Shown: positions 25,074 through 35,675 of the stretch, piece after piece
Numbering within the stretch: the stretch's first letter is position 1
Layout: each line of letters begins with the position of its first letter
Position numbers and translations under genes: made by a program
The notes under the pieces: generated by a model
What the model saw: only the letters and a program-made list of their open reading frames with translations
The model's database searches: none
Told to the model about the DNA's origin: nothing
DNA from: Batkoa obscura
Lineage: Eukaryota; Entomophthoromycota; Entomophthoromycetes; Entomophthorales; Batkoaceae
Assembly: GCA_030770535.1 (NCBI GenBank)
Contig: JASVEC010000095.1
Span: forward strand, 1 to 60,979
DNA length: 60,979 bases
Reading direction: 5' to 3'

Positions 25074-25153
25074 TTAATGTTATTGTTATTTTAAAAACCT
25101 TTGAATACTATAACTTTAATGCTTTTATAGGATGTTTTTTTTGAAATTGAATA

Positions 25154-25254
25154 TGAGGATGTTTTTTTTGGCTTCATTACTTTTTCCATTTTTTAAGCAT
25201 TACTTGAGTGGAAAATTTGTTAGTAAAATTCTTAAATACAAAAATACATCCCCA
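25154..25254 (+). mobile_element. MITE copy 9, full length
   Basis: 101 bp with TGAGGATG and CATCCCCA ends, TA flanks, and a clean interior (GGCTTCATTACTTTTTCC). A partial end sequence (AGGATGTTTTTTTTGAA) just before it at 25131 may be a broken neighbour. Confidence 0.86.
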
Positions 25255-25713
25255 TATTTTAAAATGAATATAAAGTATAATTTGTTAAATATCTTTTAGA
25301 TTTTAAAGCAAAAATGTCAGTGCTTTCAAAAATTTAACGAAAACTAATAATTGATTTTTAATATTACAACATAACTATTAAGTTACTATAGATTATAGTA
25401 ACATATACTTTGAAATCAAACTATGACTAACAATTAAATAAAAAAGATGTTGGTATTAACTTTAATTCTAAATTTAGTAGATTACATAGTGGCATCTTTG
25501 AAGTTGTATATTTGAACACCTTGTTTTTGTATTTGACCTTTTCATTTTTTTATAGAACTATATTTAACTTTAATTCGTTAATTTGGAATAATTAACTTTT
25601 TAGACCAATTGAATTCCTTATTATTTAAAACATAGAACATTATTAATGAAATCAATTAAAAGTTAAAATAACTAATCTATTGATTTAGTTTACAATGGGC
25701 GGTGAATTATGTA

Positions 25714-25722
25714 CTATATATA
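25714..25722 (+). promoter_or_regulatory. TATA box of HTH gene 1
   Basis: CTATATATAC about 35-42 nt upstream of the ATG at 25756. The genes at 28350, 33064 and 38727 show a TATA element at a similar short distance. Confidence 0.4.
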
Positions 25723-25755
25723 CAATGAGTATACCCAGTACATGCCTTACAAATT

Positions 25756-26544
25756 ATGAGTGAGTTAAATTTTATTAAAAGTGAATCTATATCTCCAAAG
25801 CAAAAGGAGAGGGTAGTATTGAGTATGGCACAAAGATTAGAAATTGTAAATCTAGGCGAGCAACATGAATTATCTCATCAAGAGATAGCCACTCAATTTA
25901 ATGTAGGAAGAAGCACGGTGACAAAGATACTTCTAAATAAAGAAAAAATTAAAAGGATAAGTAAAGGGGTTTCAAATGATTTAAGGAAAAGAATACGAAC
26001 TAGTGAATTTGATGAGCTTGAAAGAAGGCTAGCAGTTTGGTGTACTAAAGATGCTATTATTAATGATAAAGGCATATTAGAATTAACTTCGGAGCATGAC
26101 AGCTCTAAAATTGAAGAAAAAGCTCAAGAGCTTGCTGTTGAATTAAAATTGTCAAACTTTAGTCCAAATAGTAGATGGTTAGTTAAATTTCGTAGGAAAT
26201 TTAAACTTGGGTTTAAGAACATTGTTAAAAGTAAAGAGGATAATAATCAATATGTAAATCAGAACATATATAATCAAATTGAGACTATTGGGTTCCAAAA
26301 TTCACTCTTGTTTAATTCTAATTCTTCTGGCTTTAATAATGAATTCTATGACTATAGGAATAATTTGGATTACAGCTCAGTTCTCCTTAACTTTAACAAT
26401 AACCTTTGGCATAATAATTATCGTACTTCTAGTCTTGATGATATTTTTAATTATAGCAACATAAATGATTGCAACTATACTCAACCATATGTGAATGAAT
26501 TTTATAATTTATTCACTGATAATAATGATTTATCAAATTATTGA
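25756..26544 (+). CDS. CENP-B/pogo-type HTH protein 1, no transposase domain
   Basis: 262 aa, single exon. Residues 22-62 form a CENP-B N-terminal/Psq-like helix-turn-helix with the recognition segment HQEIATQFNVGRSTVTKIL. Residues 84-150 look like the second half of a CENP-B/Tc5-type DNA-binding region: FDELERRLAVWCTKDA, then KIEEKAQELAVEL and WLVKFRRKFKL. The remaining 110 residues are rich in Asn, Tyr, Asp and Ser with no DDE motif. In pogo-superfamily transposases these two DNA-binding halves are followed by a DDE_1 catalytic core of about 200 residues; here it is absent. It is therefore likely a DNA-binding or regulatory protein derived from a transposase, which is inference. It is the first of six paralogs on both strands over 14 kb. 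MITEs lie 500 bp upstream and 280 bp downstream. Confidence 0.85.
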   Translation: MSELNFIKSESISPKQKERVVLSMAQRLEIVNLGEQHELSHQEIATQFNVGRSTVTKILLNKEKIKRISKGVSNDLRKRIRTSEFDELERRLAVWCTKDAIINDKGILELTSEHDSSKIEEKAQELAVELKLSNFSPNSRWLVKFRRKFKLGFKNIVKSKEDNNQYVNQNIYNQIETIGFQNSLLFNSNSSGFNNEFYDYRNNLDYSSVLLNFNNNLWHNNYRTSSLDDIFNYSNINDCNYTQPYVNEFYNLFTDNNDLSNY

Positions 26545-26820
26545 TTTAATTTAATTAGCTATAAAGTTATAAGTCATTATAATAGCCTATTATTAAATTA
26601 ATACGTAGCAAGTCTTTTATGTCGATATTTACTTTTTATCTCTGTGCGATTACTTTTTGAGCTTTAGTTACTCTTCGATTTTAATTGAAAACCAACTTTC
26701 TGTACATTTCTATCACTTTGACCTCTACTTATTAGTATATCTTTAAAATTTCAAGGATATAAACCAACCGAATATTTAAATGAAAATAAATTTAAATACA
26801 ATAGTTCTAATTTCAATAAA

Positions 26821-26921
26821 TGGGGCTGTTTTTTTTTGGCTTCATCACTTTTTCATTCTTTAAGCACTATTTGAGTGAAAAATTCGTTAGTGAAATCCTT
26901 AAACATAAAAATACATCCTCA
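26821..26921 (+). mobile_element. MITE copy 10
   Basis: TGGGGCTGTTTTTTTTTGGC at the left, CATAAAAATACATCCTCA at the right, clean interior with AAGCACTATTTGAGTG. Confidence 0.84.
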
Positions 26922-27789
26922 AATATTGCTTTGGTTTTTAGAATATTATAAAGTAATAATTATTTTAAAAGTAAAACTTCTTCAACTAGTTTGTGACAAT
27001 ACTCTTATGAATAATCTTTTATCATCTATATATTAAATGCAGCTATGTGGATCCATTATAACTAAATCTGATACATTATGATAAATTATTTAGTCTTTGG
27101 GAATACCAACATTTATTGAATTTTATATTTGATATCTTACATAACATTTTGACAACGTATCTACTTTTGACCAAAACAATTTGCTTTTGTATAAATGTCA
27201 AGATCCTTTCAATGAATCTATTTTACTTATACCACAAAAAATTATATAGTTAAAATTTCAAGTGCTTTTTTTAATTTTATAACTTCCATTCTATTTTATC
27301 AATGGAAACCTATTAAATATTGACGTTTTAAAACTTAGAATTCCCTTAAAAACTAGAATCCTTTAACAAATAGTCCAAATTAGATTGCTTTGTTACTAAT
27401 TTAATATAAACATAATATAGATATTTTAATTCTGTATTTGTTAGATACAAAAATAGGAAAAATCTTTATGATTAAACTCATCAAATACAAAATAAAAATG
27501 CCCATCTTATGTTTAAATCAAACCAGTAGTATCTGAATTTTGAATTTTAAGTGTCATTTTCCTTTTTTGATTTAGTAGAATAAATTATATTAAATGTTTT
27601 AAATTATATTATATTACTAAAAAATAAAATTTAAATTAACTGAAGCCTAGAATATTAGGATAATATAAAGCTAAATTTAGTAAATTACTTTTTGAATTTT
27701 GAAACAATGACATGTTTTATTTCGTAATATAAAATTAATGATTTGGAAAGCATGAGATAAATAGAACTAAATTTAGTAAGTTTTAACCT

Positions 27790-27925
27790 CATGGTTTTTA
27801 TACTTATTAAAGATCTTAGCTATTACTCAGTATCTCAATGATTCTACAGCAATATCAAAGGTAAGCTAGATTGGTTTATAAGATTTCGCCGTTTTCGTTC
27901 TCAAATGAGCCCTATAAAATAACTT
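27790..27925 (+). pseudogene. Relic of a CENP-B/pogo-type HTH gene
   Basis: Near 27867-27910 the frame reads KLDWFIRFRRFRSQMSP, resembling the end of the second DNA-binding half in the intact paralogs (NSWLIRFRRKYKLKFKMSE in gene 5). Just before it, ILAITQYLNDSTAIS in a shifted frame could match the preceding helix (LLEELSINNLTID). Everything further upstream is lost. Short and diverged, so the call is tentative. Confidence 0.4.
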
Positions 27926-28314
27926 TAATTAGTTTTTGAACTCTACACTAGAATCATTTCGTGACTCATAAAATTGGCCTTATTGAATTAAAAACTGCGC
28001 ATTTTTTTAAACGCAGCAATTTTGTTTTTTTGAAGCTTATGTAAGAAAAATGAGTACTTTTCTTGCAAATATAAACAAAATAGTATGTATATATTTGGGA
28101 TTTTTATATAATTTAATTATAAAATATTCCCTTAACTGACCTTACATCCCATAATTTTAACAGTGTTTATTTTAGAGTAAAAAAAGTTGACCAAGAATAA
28201 AATTCTACTGCGTAAAATAGGGAACAAAATGAAAAATAGTAAAAATTAAATGATGATATAGTTAAAAGTTCTTACAGTGAGAATGTGGCGTTTTAATAAA
28301 AGGTTGATAAAAAA

Positions 28315-28324
28315 GTATATAAGC
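28315..28324 (+). promoter_or_regulatory. TATA box of HTH gene 2
   Basis: GTATATAAGC, 26-35 nt before the ATG. The eight bases TATATAAG(C) recur upstream of HTH gene 6 (38669-38678). Confidence 0.45.
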
Positions 28325-28349
28325 ATTAAATTCAACAAAATCTCAACTT

Positions 28350-29345
28350 ATGGCTGAAAGTGAAAACTTTATTGATAAATCTAAAAAAGTGGGGAGAACA
28401 ACTTTGAGTATGAATGAGAAGCTTAAAATTATAGAATTAGCAGGTAAACATACACATCAAGAAATCGCAAATCAATTTAACGTTGGACGTAGTACAGTTA
28501 CTAAAATTTTATCGAAAAAGGATAAAATTATTGATTCAAGCAAGGGTATTTGTATTGATTTGAGAAGAAGAGTTCGGTCCAATAGCTTTGGTGACATTGA
28601 GAAAAAAGTATTAGAGTGGTGCGCCAAAGATGCAAAATTGGACGATCAAGGAACTTTAACTTTAAACACAAGATATGACAGCGAAAAAATAATTAAAAAA
28701 GCAAAAGAAATAGCAAACGAGATGAATCAGCAGCATTTTTTTGCAGATAATGTATGGCTAATGAAATTTAGGCGGAGATTTAGGCTCAACTTTGATATTA
28801 AAAAGCTTAATGATTCTGAGAGCTTTGAAAATAACTCCGAGCCTAGTGTTTGTAACCAAAACCAAACCTCTATGTTTAATGGCGATGAATTTAATTATGA
28901 TAGTAATGGTAATTGGTTTGAGGCAAACGACATGGGGCTTGACTTTTTATATAACCACAATAATGCAGTTTATAACAATTTATTGAATCACGTTCAAAGT
29001 AATGTAAGTAATATTAATATTCAGGATAATGAACTTGGCCTAAATTCGTATAGCTATAGTAATCAATGCCTTGAAAATAATGCTAAAAGCCCATATATAA
29101 TGGACTCGGCTATCCCATCCCCATTTTTAACTCCCTTGAGTCAATCTTCGCAAAGCATTGAAAGCTTTTTACTTCAACAAAACGACCTTTATGCTTTAGA
29201 TGGTTTTAATCCAATGGGCAACGATAATGAGTTCAATCAATCAACATCATCTAATACCCTTTTTCCTTACCCTATATCCTTTTCTACTAACCAACTAAAT
29301 CCCAAACCAGAAGATTGGACTTCAAACCAACATAATAATCTGTAA
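28350..29345 (+). CDS. CENP-B/pogo-type HTH protein 2, no transposase domain
   Basis: 331 aa, single exon, the longest of the family. The first HTH (residues 16-60) contains THQEIANQFNVGRSTVTKIL; the second half (about 75-148) has FGDIEKKVLEWCAKDAKLDD, KIIKKAKEIANEM and VWLMKFRRRFRLNF. The tail of about 180 residues is rich in Asn, Gln, Ser and Tyr with scattered acidic residues, resembling an activation or prion-like region. No D-D-E/D triad is present. The WCAKDA motif groups it with genes 1 and 4. A plus-strand frame at 28792 is a shadow inside it. Confidence 0.85.
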   Translation: MAESENFIDKSKKVGRTTLSMNEKLKIIELAGKHTHQEIANQFNVGRSTVTKILSKKDKIIDSSKGICIDLRRRVRSNSFGDIEKKVLEWCAKDAKLDDQGTLTLNTRYDSEKIIKKAKEIANEMNQQHFFADNVWLMKFRRRFRLNFDIKKLNDSESFENNSEPSVCNQNQTSMFNGDEFNYDSNGNWFEANDMGLDFLYNHNNAVYNNLLNHVQSNVSNINIQDNELGLNSYSYSNQCLENNAKSPYIMDSAIPSPFLTPLSQSSQSIESFLLQQNDLYALDGFNPMGNDNEFNQSTSSNTLFPYPISFSTNQLNPKPEDWTSNQHNNL

Positions 29346-30927
29346 AATAAGATATAACTATATCTTCCTTAAAAATAATAAAATAATAAAATAATAGTAA
29401 TATATATATTGCATTATTATAATGAGTTCTATTATAGCCTTCTGAGCTATGATGAAAACTTTAGTGATCCTTGTTTGAGCTCCATTTTTCGACCCTACCT
29501 AAATTGAGTAGTGTTTCAATACAAAAAGAAACATCTTATAATGTATAAAGGTGAATAAATATGATAGAAAAATCAAACATAACAATCAACTATACAAACA
29601 AAGTGGTACCCTAAAAAAATCTTAAAAACTACTCAATTGCTCTAAGGCTAAAAATTTGGACAAATTTTTTTTGGTCACTTATTCACTTATTAAACTCAAT
29701 TAAGTCATATAAAGTTCCTCACTAATATGATGAACTTGTTGAAAAATTTCCAAGTGTAACACTTTAAATGATTTGATTGGGGGATTGAATTTTAAATTTC
29801 TTGAGAAAAATTAACTGCAGTACTTAACCTATCTAATTTATTTTGGAATTACTAGTCTATAGACTTTATCTCTTGATAGATATCTTCACATATAAGAAGG
29901 TGTTAAATTCGTTACAAAACTTGTGAACATATTTAAATCGAGTATTAGTAAAATTAGTAATGGATTCTAATAAAAGGATCATAAGCTATTGGGAATAAAG
30001 ACGGTAGAATTAACTCATATTTATGAATCAGAGTAACATTTAAAGAACTCTTAAGAACAAACTAAATTTCTTTTATTGTAAAAATAGTTTTTCAGCCTAA
30101 AAGTATAATTTCAAAAATGTAATTTCTTAATTTAACCTACTTTCTAATAAGATTCTTAGTTTCATATTAACTATGATTAAAATTAAAATTGAAGTCATTA
30201 CGATCATTATAGTAAACATTAGGATAGTTTAGTGAGTTTTGTTAAAAATTTCCAAAATTTGGATTTCATACTACCATATTTCAGTCATAAGTGGTTATTG
30301 ATGAAATAAAGTGATAAATTATATTAAAAATAATGTTTATAAGGGATCCAGTGGGCACAATCTGTTCAAAAAAAGCTTTACGAAAGTTATTGAATAACAA
30401 TATTGAGCTTTAAGGATAAATGTTTCACCTGAAACATTAAAGTCCAGAGCATTCATTCTATTTATAATTAGCTAATAAACCTTTATTAAAGTTTAATGAC
30501 TGAGTTATAGATATTTTATAAATATAATGCATTGGTATAGAGTTGAATATTTTCTAAAACTGCTACAATTTAAAAGAAATATATCTTCAACGTAGTTGTT
30601 AGTAAAGAATATCTATATTTGAATCATTTCAACACACTATACTTATTAGTATATTTTATTCAATTGTATATAACATATTTATATTGATAAACTAATATAT
30701 AAAATTCATAATTATAGCGAGGTTTCACTTTGAGATGTTTTGAATTAATTGTCCATATAATATATTAAAAACTTTGATACATTATGAGAACTTAAAAATG
30801 TATATAAATTAAGGAATGCTAAAAGGCATTTAAAACATTCTTTATTCGATAGCTTAAACTTTGACTTTAATTCCCTTGAATAAGGCGTTGTTACCTTGGT
30901 GATCAAGTTTTTACACAGAATCTTACA
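29346..30927. other. Intergenic, 1.6 kb, nothing recognised
   Basis: AT-rich DNA between HTH genes 2 and 3. No MITE, coding trace or repeat stands out. A TATATAAATT element at 30801-30810 could belong to HTH gene 3. Confidence 0.45.
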
Positions 30928-31860
30928 ATGACAAAGCGGTTTGCTTTGAGTATATCCCAGAAATTGGAAGTAATAAAATTACACGAAGATGGAATGCTCC
31001 ACAAAGACATAGCTAAACATTTCAATGTAGGTAGGAGTACTGTAACAAAGATATTATTAAAAAAGGATGAGATAACACAATTATCCAAGGGAATCCAGAT
31101 TGATTTAAGGGAAAAAGTCAGGAAGCATGGGTTTGCTAATATTGAGCAAAAAGTAATGGAATGGTGCTCCTACTATTTAATTAAGAGCCATAAAGGTGAT
31201 TTGTTATTTCCGTTAAACTACAATAGCGATAAAATAAAGGAAAAGGCTAAGGAGATTGCGGCTGGAATAGGAGAAAATGATTTTATAGCTGACAATAAGT
31301 GGCTAGCTAGGTTTCGTAGAAGATTTAAATTAAACTTTGTAATCAAAAGAAAGTGTAAAGCCCAGAAGTTTATAGGTAAAGCCAATAGTATTGAGTCTGA
31401 ACATTTAGGCTATTGTGGTAGCTTGCCAAATCTCAAAAGTTCATTACTTGATGATTGGAATTATATTTTAGACAATGAAATTTTATTAAATAGTTTAAAT
31501 TCTAAATTTAGTAACAATGTCAACAACGATTCTGTGAGAGCATTTTATAATAAAGACCATAATAAAAACTACAAGCCAGACAACACGATTTTGAACATTG
31601 ACAGCTCGAATTTTATCTCAAACGGTTCCAATTGTATCCCTTGTCCATATCAAAGCTATACGCCTATCGCGACAAACTCTATAAATGGGTTGCTACTTAA
31701 TGGAATGCCTTTTTATACTGATATCTACCCAAGTATCATTAATAATGTTATTCCATGTCAAAATACATCTTTTTACAAAGTGTCAATTTTTGGAAACTCT
31801 TCATTTGATCACAACATTATTCAAACTCAAATGAAACTTATGGAGAATTCAATAGTGTAA
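30928..31860 (+). CDS. CENP-B/pogo-type HTH protein 3, no transposase domain
   Basis: 310 aa, single exon. The HTH starts almost at the N-terminus (LSISQKLEVIKLHEDGM) with recognition segment HKDIAKHFNVGRSTVTKIL; the second half ends NKWLARFRRRFKLNF near residue 140. The WC motif is kept (VMEWCSYYL) but the KDA after it is lost, so it is the most diverged of the WC group. The tail is Asn/Ser-rich. No catalytic triad. It also shares the DLREKVRKHGF link between the two halves. Confidence 0.84.
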   Translation: MTKRFALSISQKLEVIKLHEDGMLHKDIAKHFNVGRSTVTKILLKKDEITQLSKGIQIDLREKVRKHGFANIEQKVMEWCSYYLIKSHKGDLLFPLNYNSDKIKEKAKEIAAGIGENDFIADNKWLARFRRRFKLNFVIKRKCKAQKFIGKANSIESEHLGYCGSLPNLKSSLLDDWNYILDNEILLNSLNSKFSNNVNNDSVRAFYNKDHNKNYKPDNTILNIDSSNFISNGSNCIPCPYQSYTPIATNSINGLLLNGMPFYTDIYPSIINNVIPCQNTSFYKVSIFGNSSFDHNIIQTQMKLMENSIV

Positions 31861-32367
31861 ATCCAATAATTCCATAATTCAAAGATATGATTGCTTGATA
31901 TAATCAGCTTATTATATATTATTTTGGATTAGTACAATATTAGTAAATGTAAATTTAGCCCTAAAGTTTTTTATCCAGAAATTTTGGTTTGTAAATATTA
32001 AATAAAAATGTTATGTACAGCTTTAGATTTATACTTTTTAATTTTAATATTGCGAAATCTTCTTGACAGGCTCCTAAATAAATAACTTGTTGAATAAATA
32101 TAATAAACTGGGGGGTACAACGATTGGGTTAAAGCAAATACTTATAAAGTAAAGAATGAAAATAGGAAAATACAACTTCATTCAAATATCTACCAAGTTT
32201 CTCTAGAATAGTATAAAAATGGATTTATTTCTTATTTCACTTTTATCACCATTTACTCACACTTTTTAAGCTATGTCACTTCTCGGTAACACGAGAATTT
32301 AAGGATATTAAACATAATTGTTATAAAAACTCGATTTTTTTGTCCCCTATAACTATCTTAAATTATA

Positions 32368-32466
32368 TGGTGATGTTTTTTTTGATTTCATTATTTTCCC
32401 ATTTTTTAAGCGCTATTGAGTAGAAAGAGTATTAGTAAAATTCTCAAATACAAAAATACATCCCCA
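32368..32466 (+). mobile_element. MITE copy 11, full length
   Basis: 99 bp, TGGTGATG...CATCCCCA, with TA flanks. The core AAGCGCTATTGAGTAGAAAG is close to consensus. Confidence 0.85.
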
Positions 32467-32563
32467 TATATTAGAAGCTAATCAAAATTGATCTTTATAT
32501 CTATACAATTCTTTTGTTAAGTTTTGCTTTTAGTAAAATCATAAGAGACTATAGTAAGAAATA

Positions 32564-32661
32564 TGGGAGTGTTTTTTTGGTTTCATTACTTTTTCTATCT
32601 TTTACACTATTTAAGCGGAAAAATTGCTAGTAAAATTCTTAAACAAAAAAACACATCCTCA
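32564..32661 (+). mobile_element. MITE copy 12, full length
   Basis: 98 bp, TGGGAGTG...CATCCTCA, with TA flanks and a clear TTCATTACTTTTTCTATCTT block. Confidence 0.85.
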
Positions 32662-33063
32662 TATGTATAATTTCAAATAGTTAAATCAGGTAATCTAATA
32701 AAAATTATTTCAATAAGTACCACTAAAAAACCCTATCTCGTAGAGCATAAAGTATAGCACTCCAAAACAAGCGTTTTGCTGTAAAATGTTAAACAAGTTT
32801 CTATAGCTACATAATGAGATTTAATAAATTATAAATTTATTATAATAGCCAATTGAAATAACGCTGACATATTATTGCTATACTAAATTTATTGTAGATA
32901 AAAGGAAGGATCAATTAAGAATTAATTAAGTAATTCAAAGCATTGAAGTAAATAAGATCATCATAATGGTCTAAATAAAAAATATTTTAATCATCAAGGG
33001 TATTTAAAAAGGTATCGCTATTGGATAGAGAATTCCAATAAGCTCAACCGTAGCTGTTATCGT

Positions 33064-33672
33064 TCAAAAAATATAATCATCAAATTGGATATCCATATCA
33101 TTATCGATTTCATTGTAGATTTGATAATCAGTTAGAGAAGGAAGAGTAAAATCATCAGGTACATTGCTTTTAATAATGTTAGTATCTTTGACTATCAAAG
33201 AGCTTAATTGTTTTTTGGGTATTTTAAATTTTAATTTAAACTTCCTTCGAAGCTTGGATAGCCAAAGGGTATCTGCAATAAAATGAGATTGATTTAGCTC
33301 ATTTGCTATTTTTTGAGCTTTCATAATAATTTTATCACTATCGTAATCTGGAGCTAATTTAAGAAATCCTTGTTCATCTTTTTCTGCGTCCTTGGTGCAC
33401 CATTCAATTACTCTTTTTTCAAGTATGTTGAACTCATTTTTTCTAACACGCTTCCTTAAATCATTTTCAACTCCTTCACTCAATGTAAGTAGTCTTTCTT
33501 TATTAGTAATGATTTTTGATACTGTACTTCTTCCTATATTAAACATATTTGAAATGTATTGATTTGTGCTTCCAGCTTTGTGTAGTCTTATTATTTCTAG
33601 CTTCTGGGTCATATCCAATACATTCCTTTCTTTATGTTTTAGTTCAGTACGTTGATTGCTAGTATTAGGCAT
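33064..33672 (-). CDS. CENP-B/pogo-type HTH protein 4, short-tailed
   Basis: 202 aa, single exon. HTH about residues 17-60 (NQYISNMFNIGRSTVSKIIT); second half about 78-150 with FNILEKRVIEWCTKDAEKDE, KIIMKAQKIANEL and TLWLSKLRRKFKLKF. The first Arg-rich position reads KLRRKF instead of KFRRKF. Only about 50 residues follow, ending in an acidic stretch (NEIDNDMDIQFDDY). The tail is much shorter than in genes 1-3. A run of TATATATA lies about 37-48 nt upstream of the start on the minus strand. Confidence 0.84.
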   Translation of the reverse strand: MPNTSNQRTELKHKERNVLDMTQKLEIIRLHKAGSTNQYISNMFNIGRSTVSKIITNKERLLTLSEGVENDLRKRVRKNEFNILEKRVIEWCTKDAEKDEQGFLKLAPDYDSDKIIMKAQKIANELNQSHFIADTLWLSKLRRKFKLKFKIPKKQLSSLIVKDTNIIKSNVPDDFTLPSLTDYQIYNEIDNDMDIQFDDYIF

Positions 33673-34719
33673 TGATTTTATTTTTTTAAATCTATTATTG
33701 TTTTAAACTATATATATATTAATGGGAGGCTATTTTATAATAGTCAAATGCTCTAATCTTATAATAAAAATTATGAACACATATACTAATAGTATTATAT
33801 TTGGTATTTGATATGTTTACAATATTATCTTATGATGCTTCATCCTTTCTGATAACTTCAATTCTTTATTAGAAGCTTCTTTTCTATAAAGAATAATTAT
33901 AAAAGTTTTGATTCGCTTATCATTTTGTTTTTTTTGACAAAACTCAATAGCGGTGTAACATAATGAATTGATTATAAGCCACATTTACTATAACTAATCA
34001 ATATAGTCAATCTGTTGAGGACACAGTGACGTTCTCTCAAATTTCATCATCAGAGCTAATAACAAATATTCAAAACTTTATTTAAATTTGTCTATATTAA
34101 ATGTAATATTTAACATTATTAATTCTAATTGCTTTAGAACGATATATAGATTTAAATCAATTGTTTGAGCTATTTATAACTAAATGATTATACTATGGTT
34201 GCTATAAAAAATGCTCTTGTATAGTAGTGATATTTATTGCCATAAGAGCAAAAACATATACAAATTCTGATATTCTTGAACATTAAATCAAAAGGATATC
34301 AGAAATAATTAAATATCAACAATTATTTTGAATTTACATTGTTACCATGAAAAGCTGATATTCTATACTACCAGAAAAATTAATACTTCTAGCCAATCAA
34401 ATATAAAGAACTACTATTAGGTCAAAACTCGAATTTATTGATTTTATAGTTTCTATAAAGAAAACTAGTGATCAAAAATGATACTTTTTATAATATAAAA
34501 AGGGTAAAATAGTCATTTGTTTTAAAATAGGACCACTTTAAACTATAGAAATTAGCGAGAGGGGCAGAAGAATTAAGCTCAAAGCCAAAGTCTATCTCGT
34601 ATTTCTATAGTAACATGTTACGAATTTTGCGTTCTCTTCTTCAAATGGCAAACCTGTAGCTCAAGTTAAAACCCGAGTTAAAAATATGGAATATTCTTTT
34701 TTGAAGAAGTGTATAATAC

Positions 34720-34960
34720 ATGGGAAATATAGCCGTTGTTTGTTTATTGGGAAATTACAAGGACTGGAAAAAAGAATGCGAAAGAAAAAATAAATGAATT
34801 TATTTGGAACTATTGTGCTCAAGACAATGCAAATTAATTTGTAATAAACATAAGGTTAAATGGATGTACCAGCCCTAAAAGGTTTATCTTCGAACAAATA
34901 ACTCATAAGGCTGAAAAGTATAGTATTAGTGGCCACAACTGACTTCTAGCTTTGATCTGG
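34720..34960 (+). pseudogene. Probable decayed CENP-B/pogo-type HTH gene
   Basis: A broken frame reads EKINEFIWNYCAQDNAN and, further on, FEQITHKAEKYSISGHN. These resemble the second DNA-binding half in the living paralogs (KVLEWCAKDAK and EKIIKKAKEIANEM). Several stops separate the pieces and the first HTH is not recognisable. The similarity is weak enough that a computed alignment is needed. Confidence 0.3.
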
Positions 34961-35332
34961 ATTCAAATTACAATCTAGTTGGTTTAAGTTAATCTGAGCC
35001 TACAAAACAATTTAGTATCTATATGTAATACTTGAGACATATACTTACAAATTCAAGCTCAACAATACTCAAGTTTATGAAAGAACTTAAATAGTTGCCT
35101 AATTAACTTAAATAAGATGTATATTAATTTTTTTTCAAAGTTTATATGAAAAAAGTTCTAATCCAATAAATATATGTTAGTGTTTTTTAATACAACTAGT
35201 AAACTTATATATATGAATTACATATACAATATTTAATAAAACTTTCCATAAGCAAAAAATGTTATAGGTTTTTGTGTTTAATCAAATGTTTCAAAAATCT
35301 TTGTGCTAGATTTAAGATAAATATTAAGCCTG

Positions 35333-35433
35333 TGAGGATGTATTTTTATGTTCAAGAATTTCACTAACAAATTTTCTACTCAAATAGCGCTTAAAAAACG
35401 GAAAAATAATGAACCCAAAAAAAACAGCCCCCT
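35333..35433 (-). mobile_element. MITE copy 13
   Basis: TGAGGATGTATTTTTATGTT at the left, AAAAAAAACAGCCCCC at the right; the interior AATTTTCTACTCAAATAGCG is well kept. Confidence 0.82.
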
Positions 35434-35675
35434 GTAATATAAAAGTTCAATGATAAAATTATTATCGCTCTGTTTTGGAAATTTATCATTAATCAAAAAT
35501 TTTATTAATTTAATACTTATGGGCAATACTTTTGTTATAATATAGCGTTAGACTCTGTCAATGGTAATTAGAGTTGGTTTCATGAATCTATATCTCGCAA
35601 TTACTAATGTTTAGTGATTCCTTCAACACTACTATAAATAATCTCCACAAAATGAAATAATTTATGACTAAATGG

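Larger units (their letters stand above)
22626..25755. other. Intergenic boundary zone with tandem repeats and four MITEs
   Basis: This 3.1-kb gap separates the housekeeping block from the HTH-gene cluster. It contains TATAATTTTA-type tandem copies (22878-22915), a TTAATA microsatellite (23268-23296), a 12-bp tandem array (23312-23365), and four MITE copies within 1.2 kb (24069-25254). No intact gene is visible. Confidence 0.5.
26545..28349. other. Intergenic with one MITE and an HTH-gene relic
   Basis: Between HTH genes 1 and 2. Contains one MITE (26821-26921) and a short decayed HTH-family fragment near 27790-27925, both listed. The rest is AT-rich and featureless. Confidence 0.45.
31861..33063. 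other. Intergenic with two adjacent MITEs
   Basis: The gap between the convergent HTH genes 3 and 4. Two MITE copies in the same orientation lie only 97 bp apart (32368-32466 and 32564-32661). Nothing else seen. Confidence 0.5.
33673..35675. other. Intergenic with an HTH-gene relic and one MITE
   Basis: Between HTH genes 4 and 5. Contains a decayed HTH-family copy near 34720-34960 and a MITE at 35333, both listed. The remainder is AT-rich without recognisable features. Confidence 0.45.

Noticed and set aside
24069-32661. Regularly recurring ~100-bp repeats as a CRISPR-like array
   Set aside because: Spacing is irregular, copies occur in both orientations across the whole window, and the ends are inverted repeats with TA flanks; this is a MITE family in a eukaryotic genome.
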